From CAYXOX01 sp964466745 (GTDB lineage Bacteria; Pseudomonadota; Alphaproteobacteria; Rhodobacterales; Rhodobacteraceae): DNA of 18,351 nucleotides. The position numbers and the translations under genes were made by a program. The stretch's first letter is position 1. The number at the start of each line of letters is the position of its first letter. This document shows, piece by piece, positions 1 through 6,315 of this stretch. Location: contig CAYXOX010000053.1 of NCBI GenBank assembly GCA_964466745.1, forward strand, positions 1 to 18,351, given 5' to 3'. Below the pieces are notes generated by a model that was not told the DNA's origin, ran no database searches, and worked only from the letters and a program-made list of their open reading frames with translations.

Positions 1-294
1 GAGGAAATAGGCGAAGAAGAACTGGATGAAGAGCGGTGAGCCGCGGAAGAGGAAGACGAACCACTCCGCCGGCTTGCGGATGGCCCTGTGCCGAGCGGCC
101 TTGCCGAGCGCCACGGCGGTCGCCAGGACGAAGCCGCCGGAGAGCGCCAGAACGGCGAAATAGACGTTCCAGATCATCCCCGAGCCGATCAGCACCACCT
201 GCTGGCAAAGGGTGAAATCCGTGCGCGGCAGAAGCCGTTCGCCGATGCCGATGGAGCGCAGCCCGTAATCGAGCACTGTCTCCCAGCAGCTCAT
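1..294 (-). CDS. Polar amino-acid ABC transporter, second membrane permease (partial, 3' end outside window)
   Basis: This is the N-terminal 98 residues of an inner-membrane permease of the HisM/ArtM type, and the gene runs off the left edge. The frame opens with MSCWETVLDYGLRS and reaches the motif FRGSPLFIQFFFAYFL, which is characteristic of polar amino-acid permeases just before the conserved cytoplasmic loop that contacts the ATPase. A hydrophobic stretch at about residues 38-62 is the first membrane helix. Its ATG overlaps the TGA of the preceding permease in an ATGA arrangement, so the two permeases are translationally coupled and probably form the heterodimeric channel. It is the last visible gene of an ATPase, binding protein, permease, permease operon, the same order as artPIQM of E. 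coli. The substrate cannot be read from the sequence; basic or polar amino acids are likely. Confidence 0.9.
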   Translation of the reverse strand, partial: MSCWETVLDYGLRSIGIGERLLPRTDFTLCQQVVLIGSGMIWNVYFAVLALSGGFVLATAVALGKAARHRAIRKPAEWFVFLFRGSPLFIQFFFAYFL

Positions 295-1172
295 GCGGCC
301 GCCCTCTGGGCTTCGCCGCCGAAGGTGGCCTGCCCCCGGTTGAGCCGTGCCATCAGCCGGCCGAGCACGATCTCGGAGACGCGCGTGAACGCCAGGTAGA
401 AGACGAGCAGGACCAGGAAGTACCACATCCGCCAGTCACCGTGCGGATAGTCCGTGAACCGCGGCGTCGCGATCCCCCCGAGTTCGCGCGCCCAGTACAC
501 CACGTCCTCCACGCCGAGCAGGAAGAGCAGCGGCGTCGCCTTGATGAGCACCATCCAGAGGTTCGAGAGCCCGGGCAGCGCGAAAATCCACATCTGGGGC
601 ACGAGGATGCGCCAGAACGCCTGGCGCGCGCTCATGCCGTAGGCTTCGGCCGTCTCGATCTGGGCCAGCGGCACGGCGCGCATGGCGCCGTAGAGCACGT
701 TGGCCGCGAAGGCGCCGAAGACGATGGCGAAGGTGAACACCGCCACGAAGAAACTGTAGGTTTCGTGAATCCACTGCGGCGCGGTGGAGAGCGGCAGCTT
801 TGCCGCCGCGCAGACGACGAAATCGTTGCCCTGGCGCACGGGTTCGGTCCAGTCGGGGCAAAGGACCTGGTGGCGGATCCACTCCAGGAACTGGTCGAGC
901 GCGATCACGAAGAAGAGGAAGAGCGCGATGTCGGGCACGCCCCGCACGATCGCCGTGTAGCCCTTGCCCAGCAGGCTGAGCGGCAACAGGCGGCTGCGTG
1001 CGGCGGCCGCCCCGGCAAAGCCCAGCGCGAGCGACGCGGGCGCGGTTATCGCCAGCAGCAGCAGAACCGTGCCGAACGACACGTAGAAGTTCATGTGCTT
1101 TCCGGTGGTCAGGTAGCACGCGAACCACCTGAACGTCCCGAGCGTGTCGGGATCGGTACAGAACGAAAAAAT
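291..1172 (-). CDS. Polar amino-acid ABC transporter, first membrane permease (HisQ-like), probable AUU start
   Basis: This inner-membrane permease carries the family's EAA-type loop (ETAEAYGMSARQAFWRILVP) followed by LPGLSNLWMVLIKATPLL, which docks on the ATPase. Several hydrophobic helices are visible. The first ATG is at 1094 (267 residues), but the frame stays open for 26 more codons up to 1172 and reads FSFCTDPDTLGTFRWF then ACYLTTGKH. That looks like genuine protein, with G or C at the third position in 21 of 25 codons. No ATG, GTG or TTG lies between the in-frame TAA, which is the stop of the binding-protein gene, and 1094. An ATT at 1172 sits 7 bases after GGGAG (1180-1184). I therefore prefer a rare AUU start giving 293 residues. 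The conservative alternative is ATG at 1094. The gene ends in an ATGA overlap with the next permease. Confidence 0.85.
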   Translation of the reverse strand: MFSFCTDPDTLGTFRWFACYLTTGKHMNFYVSFGTVLLLLAITAPASLALGFAGAAAARSRLLPLSLLGKGYTAIVRGVPDIALFLFFVIALDQFLEWIRHQVLCPDWTEPVRQGNDFVVCAAAKLPLSTAPQWIHETYSFFVAVFTFAIVFGAFAANVLYGAMRAVPLAQIETAEAYGMSARQAFWRILVPQMWIFALPGLSNLWMVLIKATPLLFLLGVEDVVYWARELGGIATPRFTDYPHGDWRMWYFLVLLVFYLAFTRVSEIVLGRLMARLNRGQATFGGEAQRAAA

Positions 1173-1179
1173 GGCCGTG

Positions 1180-1184
1180 CTCCC
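1180..1184 (-). promoter_or_regulatory. Ribosome binding site that decides the permease start
   Basis: On the minus strand GGGAG lies 7 bases upstream of an ATT triplet that is in frame with the permease. The alternative ATG at 1094 has only a weak GGAAAG before it. The site therefore argues for the longer protein. Confidence 0.5.
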
Positions 1185-1229
1185 GTTGATGGGCCGGGGC
1201 CGCCGATCTGCGGCCCCGGCCGGGTCAGC

Positions 1230-1949
1230 TTACCAGGTGGAGCTGACGTCCCACTTCACGATCAGCTCGTTGAGCGTGCCATCGTCCTTCATGGACTGGA
1301 TGGCCGCGTCGAAAGCGGCCTTGAGCTCGGTATCGCTTTCGCGCACGCCCATGCCGACGCCACCGCCCAGCGGCACGTCGGGGCCCGCGAACATCAGTTC
1401 GGGATCACTTTCCACGATGGGCACGAGGAAGGATTTGTCGGCCAGCACAGCGTCGGCCTCGCCGTTCTTGACGGCAGCGATCGTCTCGTCCGGGGTGGCG
1501 AACTCAAGGAGCGTCGCTCCCGTCGAGGCGATGTAGCCGGCCTGGATGGTCCCCGTCTGCGCGGCGAGAACGCCGCCTTCGAGATCCACGTCATCCGACA
1601 TGGCGATGAAGGCCGAGGGGTCGGGCGGCGTGTAGGGCTGGGTGAAATCGATCACCTCGTCGCGCTCGTCGGTGATGCTCATGCCCGCGATGATCGTGTC
1701 GTAGTTGCCCGACACGAGGTTGGGGATGATCGAATCCCAATCGGTGGTCACCCATTCGCAGGTCAGCTCGGCGCGGGCGCAGAGCTCGTCGCCGAGTTCG
1801 CGCTCGAAGCCGTCGACCTCGCCGGCGTCGTTGATGAAGTTCCACGGCGGGTAGGCGCCCTCGGTGCCCATGCGCACCACATCCTGCGCGCTTGCTGCGC
1901 CGGCAAGAAGAAGCGAGGTCGCCAGGCCGGAAAGAACAGTCTTTTTCAT
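1230..1949 (-). CDS. Polar amino-acid ABC transporter, periplasmic substrate-binding protein
   Basis: This 239-residue protein is the soluble receptor of the ABC system. A Sec signal peptide is plain at residues 1-21 (MKK, a hydrophobic core, then AGAASA before QD). The mature part follows the HisJ/ArgT/ArtJ pattern (SBP family 3): TEGAYPPWNFI near the N terminus, VDGFERELGDELCARA, NLVSGNYDTIIAGMSIT in the hinge-proximal region, and IVKWDVSSTW at the C terminus. Cysteines in ELCARAELTCEW could form the disulfide often seen in lysine/arginine/ornithine-binding proteins. The ATG at 1949 has a good GGGAG six bases upstream. It lies 38 bases downstream of the ATPase gene and 57 bases upstream of the likely permease start, within one transcription unit. 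The exact ligand is not readable; a basic amino acid is the best guess. Confidence 0.93.
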   Translation of the reverse strand: MKKTVLSGLATSLLLAGAASAQDVVRMGTEGAYPPWNFINDAGEVDGFERELGDELCARAELTCEWVTTDWDSIIPNLVSGNYDTIIAGMSITDERDEVIDFTQPYTPPDPSAFIAMSDDVDLEGGVLAAQTGTIQAGYIASTGATLLEFATPDETIAAVKNGEADAVLADKSFLVPIVESDPELMFAGPDVPLGGGVGMGVRESDTELKAAFDAAIQSMKDDGTLNELIVKWDVSSTW

Positions 1950-1987
1950 ACGTTACTCCCTGGGGTTGCTGAACTCTTTCGGTACGG

Positions 1988-2764
1988 TCACGGCTCGTGC
2001 ACGATGAAGCGCAAGAGGCGTTCGGATTGAGGGCGTTCGAAGATCTCCTCGGGTGTGCCCTCGGCCTCGATCACGCCTTCATGGAGGAAGACCACGTGGT
2101 CGGAGACATCCGCGGCCAGCTGCATGTCGTGGGTGACGAGGAGCATCGTTCGGTTCTCCTGCGCGAGATCCTTGATGACACGCACCACCTCGCGCTGCAG
2201 TTCGGGATCGAGCGCCGAGGTCGGCTCGTCGAACAGGAGGGCCCTCGGCTCCATGCACAGTGCCCGGGCGATGGCGGCGCGCTGCTGCTGGCCGCCGGAA
2301 AGCTGGGCCGGGTAGGCATCGCACTTGTCGCCGATGCCGACCTTGGCAAGATAGCCGCGCGCGGCCTCCTCGACCTCGGCCCGGTCGCGCCCGAGCACGG
2401 TGACGGGCGCTTCCATGACATTCTGAAGGATCGTCATGTGGCCCCAAAGGTTGAACTGCTGAAACACCATCGAGAGGTTGGTGCGGATGCGGATCATCTG
2501 CGCCCGGTCGGACGGGCGGCGGTCGCGGCCTTCGCCGCGCCAGCGCACGGGTTCGCCCTCGAAGAGGATGTCGCCCTGCTGGCTGAGCTCGAGCAGGTTC
2601 GCACAGCGCAGGAGCGTGGACTTGCCGGAGCCCGAGGAGCCGATCAGCGAAACGACGTCTCCGCGCCGGGCGGTGATGTCGACGCCGCGCAACACCTCGA
2701 GATCCCCGTAGCTCTTGTGCAGGCCCCGGATCTCGATGACAGGTTGGATGGTTGCCTCGCTCAA
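1988..2764 (-). CDS. Polar amino-acid ABC transporter, ATP-binding protein (HisP/ArtP-like)
   Basis: This 258-residue cytoplasmic ATPase powers the importer. All the motifs are intact: Walker A GSSGSGKST at residues 42-50, Q-loop FQQFN at 101-105, signature LSGGQQQR at 155-162, Walker B LLFDE at 176-180, D-loop SALD, and the switch histidine in VTHD at about 212. The length is usual for the family. The start is TTG at 2764: an in-frame TAG lies three codons upstream, and no ATG or GTG occurs in the first codons, so the TTG is forced. Only a weak AGG precedes it. It is the first gene of the operon, and the 234-base gap upstream probably holds the promoter. Confidence 0.94.
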   Translation of the reverse strand: MSEATIQPVIEIRGLHKSYGDLEVLRGVDITARRGDVVSLIGSSGSGKSTLLRCANLLELSQQGDILFEGEPVRWRGEGRDRRPSDRAQMIRIRTNLSMVFQQFNLWGHMTILQNVMEAPVTVLGRDRAEVEEAARGYLAKVGIGDKCDAYPAQLSGGQQQRAAIARALCMEPRALLFDEPTSALDPELQREVVRVIKDLAQENRTMLLVTHDMQLAADVSDHVVFLHEGVIEAEGTPEEIFERPQSERLLRFIVHEP

Positions 2765-2998
2765 AGGTGCCTATTCGCCGTAAATCGCTGCCGAGTGTTA
2801 CGGAAACCGAGTAGGGCGCAATTCGCTTTCGATTGCAACGCTGCGAATGTTTGGGCGCTCTCTTCCGGCGCCGGAGCGTGGTGAATGGCATTCTGCCGCA
2901 TTGGCAGCCGCCATTGCGCGCATCGTGCCGCGCCGGCGGGCACTCGCGAAACGTCGCCGGCCCCGTGACCCTCGTTGAATGTCGGGATTGTGGTTGGC
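2765..2998. promoter_or_regulatory. Intergenic region upstream of the ABC operon and downstream of ribE
   Basis: I see no coding sequence here. On the minus strand a weak promoter-like pair TTGCAA then, 17 bases later, CCTACT reads toward the ATPase gene. It overlaps an inverted repeat GCAAT-N9-ATTGC at 2818-2836, which could be an operator. A small hairpin CTGCC-GCATT-GGCAG at 2893-2907 lies about 90 bases beyond the ribE stop and could help end ribE transcription. These assignments are tentative. Confidence 0.3.
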
Positions 2999-3589
2999 TC
3001 AGCTGCCCCACTCGTGGAGCCGCGCGACGTAGCGGGCGAGCGTGTCGATCTCAAGGTTCGCACGGTCGCCGACCGCGCGTTCGCCCCAGGTCGTCACCGC
3101 CCGGGTATGGGGGATTATGTTCACGCCGAATGCGCTGCCGTCGACCTCGTTCACGGTGAGCGAGGTGCCGTCGAGCGCCACGGATCCCTTGGGGGCAATG
3201 AAGCGTCCGAGATCGCCGGGGGCATGGAAGGTGAATCGGAGGCTGTCGCCCTCGGGCCGCAGGCCGGTGATCTCGGCCACGCCGTCCACATGGCCCGAAA
3301 CGATATGGCCGCCGAGTTCGTCGCCCACCTTCAGCGGCCGCTCTAGGTTGATCGCGCGGTCCTCCGTCCAGTCGCCGAGTGTCGTGCGGGCCAGCGTCTC
3401 GGCGCTCGCGTCCACCTCGAACCAGTCCGGGCCGAGGGCGACGGCCGTGAGGCATACGCCATCGCAGGCGATCGACGCGCCGATGTCGATGGTCGCGGTA
3501 TCGTAGCCCGTCACGATGCGGGCACGCAGGTCGCCCCGCCGCTCGATCCGCGCGATTCGGCCCATGTCGGTGACGATGCCGGTGAACAT
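2999..3589 (-). CDS. ribE: Riboflavin synthase, alpha chain
   Basis: This cytoplasmic enzyme of 196 residues catalyses the last step of riboflavin synthesis, the dismutation of two 6,7-dimethyl-8-ribityllumazine molecules. The protein begins with the diagnostic MFTGIVTDMGRI and has the two tandem lumazine-binding barrels. The first runs over about residues 1-90 with the conserved DGVCLTA. The second, about 91-186, starts at GGHIVSGHVDG and contains DGTSLTVNEV and NIIPHT. The length is typical. The ATG at 3589 is preceded by GAGGGAAACGAGGG on the minus strand. It is transcribed divergently from the capsule genes. The other riboflavin genes in the window, ribBX and ribH, lie about 11 kb away on the opposite strand, so the pathway is split over at least two loci. 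Some nomenclatures call this gene ribC or ribE. Confidence 0.97.
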   Translation of the reverse strand: MFTGIVTDMGRIARIERRGDLRARIVTGYDTATIDIGASIACDGVCLTAVALGPDWFEVDASAETLARTTLGDWTEDRAINLERPLKVGDELGGHIVSGHVDGVAEITGLRPEGDSLRFTFHAPGDLGRFIAPKGSVALDGTSLTVNEVDGSAFGVNIIPHTRAVTTWGERAVGDRANLEIDTLARYVARLHEWGS

Positions 3590-3766
3590 CCCTCGTTTCC
3601 CTCATCGGTTCCGCGGGCCACCGCCGCACAAACGGCGCGGCGCCTCCGGTTTCCCTAAACGCGCCCCAAAACCGCCGCAAGCCCCGGTCACGCTCGCTCC
3701 GGCACGATGACACCGAAGCGGCGGCGGGCTACGGTCCTCCTCGCCATGCGTAGGACGCGACAACGA

Positions 3767-5053
3767 ATGATCGAAGGCGAGACGAGGCGCTTTCTGTTCC
3801 TGCAAGGCCCGCACGGGCCTTTCTTCGCCCAACTCGGCGCGATGCTCGAGCGCGCGGGCGCCGAGGTCTGGCGGGTGGGCTTCAATGCGGGCGACCGGGC
3901 CTTCTGGTCTTCCGCGCGCAGCTACCTTGCCTTCGACGGCCCCGCCGAGACATGGCCCGCGATACTCGCCCGCATCCTTCGGGAAAAACGGATCACCGAC
4001 ATCGTGCTCTACGGCGATACGCGGCCCGTCCATGCCGAGGCGATCGCTGCCGCACGGAAGGCCGGGCTCGTGGTGCATGTCTTCGAGGAAGGCTACATGC
4101 GGCCGTGGTGGGTCACCTACGAGCGCGGGGGCGCCAACGGCAACTCGCGGCTGATGGGCATGAGCGTGGCCGACATGTCGGGCGCGCTGGAGCGCAGCCC
4201 GCCCGATACTCCCGAGGCGCCGGCCCATTGGGGAGACATGCGCCAGCACGTGTTCTACGGCGCGCTCTACCACTTCTTCCTGCTGTTCAGGAACGGCGCC
4301 TACCGCCACTGGCGCAGCCACCGCACGATTTCCGTGCCGAGGGAGTTCGCGCTGCATCTGCAACGGCTCTTGCTGATGCCCGTCCACTCCGCCGAGCGTT
4401 TCCTTGCCACCAGCCGGGTGAAGAACGGCGGGTTTCCCTATCATCTCGCGCTCTTGCAGCTCGAACACGATGCCAGTTTCCAGGCGCACTCGCCCTTCGA
4501 ACGGCTCGAGGATTTCGTCCAGATCGTGGTGGAGGGATTCGCGGATGGAGCGCCGCGGCACCATCACCTCGTGTTCAAGGCGCATCCGCTGGAAGACGGC
4601 CGGGCACCCCTTCGGCGCCGGATTCGCGAGTTGGCGCGGGCCGCGGGCGTCGGCGACCGGGTGCATTTCGTGCGCGGGGGCAAACTCGCACGGCTGCTCG
4701 ACCACGCCCGCAGCGTTGTGACGGTGAATTCCACCGCCGCCCAGCAGGCCCTCTGGCGCGGGCTGCCGCTGAAGGTGTTCGGCGAGGCCGTCTATTCCAA
4801 GCCGGAGTTCGTCTCCGACCAGGCGCTGCCGGCCTTCTTTGCCGCGCCCCTTCGCCCCGACAGCCGCGCCTACGAGACCTACCGCCGTTATCTTCTGGAG
4901 ACTTCTCAGGTTGCGGGGGGCTTCTACTCGGCGCGCGGGCGCCGGCAGCTGTTGCGCCAGGTCGTCGACATGATGCTCGCCGAACAAGACCCCTACGATG
5001 CGCTGGAAGCCGGAACCGCGGCCCCAAGGCAACAGTTGCGCGTCGTGACCTGA
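3767..5053 (+). CDS. kpsS: Capsule polysaccharide biosynthesis protein, KpsS-type Kdo transferase
   Basis: KpsS-family enzymes begin the poly-Kdo linker on phosphatidylglycerol that carries group 2-type capsules, acting at the cytoplasmic face of the inner membrane. The sequence shows family features: RRFLFLQGPHGPFF at the N terminus, VVHVFEEGYMRPWW (about residues 103-116), LVFKAHPLEDG (about 268-278), and VTVNSTAAQQALWRGLPLKVFG (about 318-339). The last is the sugar-nucleotide binding region shared with KpsC. The frame is open back to an ATG at 3707 (448 residues), but neither that nor the ATG at 3746 has a ribosome site. The ATG at 3767 has AGGA 11 bases upstream and starts just before the conserved block, so I chose it (428 residues). 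It is the first gene of a capsule block with an export lipoprotein and KpsC downstream. Confidence 0.85.
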   Translation: MIEGETRRFLFLQGPHGPFFAQLGAMLERAGAEVWRVGFNAGDRAFWSSARSYLAFDGPAETWPAILARILREKRITDIVLYGDTRPVHAEAIAAARKAGLVVHVFEEGYMRPWWVTYERGGANGNSRLMGMSVADMSGALERSPPDTPEAPAHWGDMRQHVFYGALYHFFLLFRNGAYRHWRSHRTISVPREFALHLQRLLLMPVHSAERFLATSRVKNGGFPYHLALLQLEHDASFQAHSPFERLEDFVQIVVEGFADGAPRHHHLVFKAHPLEDGRAPLRRRIRELARAAGVGDRVHFVRGGKLARLLDHARSVVTVNSTAAQQALWRGLPLKVFGEAVYSKPEFVSDQALPAFFAAPLRPDSRAYETYRRYLLETSQVAGGFYSARGRRQLLRQVVDMMLAEQDPYDALEAGTAAPRQQLRVVT

Positions 5054-5083
5054 GGCATACAAGGTCTAGCGGTGGCGTTTTGC

Positions 5084-5096
5084 ACCGGATTCCGGT
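5084..5096. promoter_or_regulatory. Perfect inverted repeat before the capsule export gene
   Basis: ACCGGA-T-TCCGGT forms a perfect 6-base inverted repeat with one central base. It lies 52 bases before the GTG start of the export lipoprotein and 31 bases after the kpsS stop. A tract of As follows on the plus strand, so it does not look like a forward terminator. An operator for a dimeric regulator is the simplest reading, but no regulator gene is present in the window. Confidence 0.35.
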
Positions 5097-5147
5097 AGCT
5101 TAAACAAAAAAATTGAGGCAGCCCGTCAGGTCCGAGGAGACCGAGCA

Positions 5148-6284
5148 GTGATTTTCCGTTCCCAGCGATGGGCGCAATGCGTCGCCCTGCTCGCCGTCGT
5201 GGCCCTCGTTGCCGCCTGCGGCCTGCCCCGTTCCGGGCCCAACAAGCGTGAGATCTTCGAAGGTTCGGTCATGCGCTCGGGCGATGCCTTCGTGGTCTCC
5301 GTGGACGATCGGGTGGTGCGCGCCATCGCCGTGCAACCCACGCTCGGCTTCAGCAACGCCTTTCTCAGCGCAGGGGTGGTAGGCTCGGACATCATCCGCC
5401 CGGGTGACGTGCTCGGGCTGACGATCTGGGAGAACGTCACCGACGGGCTGCTCGCGAGCCAGGGACAGAACGCGACGGTTCTCGAAGAGGTGCAGGTGGA
5501 CGGCGAGGGCTTCATCTTCGTTCCCTACGCGGGCCGCATACGGGCCTCGGGCAACTCGCCCGAAGCGATCCGGCGCATCATCACGGATCGCCTCGAAGAC
5601 CAGACGCCCGATCCCCAGGTCGAGGTTCGCAGGCTCGCCGGCGACGGCGCCACGGTGAGCATCGTCGGCGCCGTGGGCGGGCAGGGGGTTTATCCCATCG
5701 AACGGCCAACCCGCACGCTCTCTTCGATGCTTGCGCGGGCCGGCGGCGTGGGGATCGCACCCGAGATCGCCCAGATCACCGTCATCCGCGGCGAACACCG
5801 GGCGACCGTCTGGTTCGAGGACCTGTTCGACAATCCCCGTTTCGACATCGCTCTGCGCGGTGGCGACCGTATCCTGGTGGAGGCCGATCCGCGCAGCTTC
5901 ACCGCCCTCGGCGCGACCGGCACCCAGACCCGCGTGCCGTTCGAAACGCAGACGATCTCGGCCATCGAGGCCATCGCCCAGGTCGGAGGGCTGCAGAGCG
6001 CGCTCGCCGATCCCACGGGCGTGTTCGTGTTCCGCAACGAGCCGGAAGAGCTGGCCCGGGTCGTGCTCGGCCGAAACGATCTCGTGGGCGCGCAGCGGCT
6101 CGTCTACCTGCTCGACCTCACGGAGCCGAACGGCATGTTCCTCGCCCGCGATTTCGCCATCCGCGACGGCGATACGGTCTACGTCACCGAAGCGCCCTTC
6201 GTGCAGTGGAACAAGACTGTCTCCGCGCTCACGGGCACGCTCAACCAGGCCAGCGCGCTGGGTACAGCCACCGGGCTGCAGTGA
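5148..6284 (+). CDS. Polysaccharide export outer-membrane lipoprotein (Wza/KpsD-like)
   Basis: This protein of 378 residues belongs to the polysaccharide-export family that forms the periplasm-spanning exit channel for capsule or exopolysaccharide. The N terminus is a lipoprotein signal with lipobox LVAAC and Cys24 as the acylated residue. Next come the export domain (IIRPGDVLGLTIWENV, about residues 83-98, and VDGEGFIFVPYAGRIRASG, about 120-138). Two SLBB-like segments follow, around GAVGGQGVYPIERPTRTLSSMLARAGG (cut here only for description) and TISAIEAIAQVGGLQSA. The start is GTG at 5148 with GAGGAGA eight bases upstream. It sits between kpsS and kpsC, 31 bases before kpsC, so export and linker synthesis are co-expressed. 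The KpsM/T/E inner-membrane parts are not in the window. Confidence 0.9.
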   Translation: MIFRSQRWAQCVALLAVVALVAACGLPRSGPNKREIFEGSVMRSGDAFVVSVDDRVVRAIAVQPTLGFSNAFLSAGVVGSDIIRPGDVLGLTIWENVTDGLLASQGQNATVLEEVQVDGEGFIFVPYAGRIRASGNSPEAIRRIITDRLEDQTPDPQVEVRRLAGDGATVSIVGAVGGQGVYPIERPTRTLSSMLARAGGVGIAPEIAQITVIRGEHRATVWFEDLFDNPRFDIALRGGDRILVEADPRSFTALGATGTQTRVPFETQTISAIEAIAQVGGLQSALADPTGVFVFRNEPEELARVVLGRNDLVGAQRLVYLLDLTEPNGMFLARDFAIRDGDTVYVTEAPFVQWNKTVSALTGTLNQASALGTATGLQ

Positions 6285-6315
6285 ATCCGGGCGGCCCGGC
6301 GCGGCGGGCGGAGGG

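Noticed and set aside
441..2030. Long plus-strand open frame over the permease and binding-protein genes
   Set aside because: It is antisense to clearly recognisable ABC genes. Its translation is rich in His, Arg and Glu without any family motif, as expected of a shadow frame in GC-rich DNA.
5731..6315. Upstream extension of kpsC into the export gene
   Set aside because: The translation is Arg/Ser/Pro-rich low-quality sequence read out of frame through the export lipoprotein. The KpsC homology begins just after ATG 6316.
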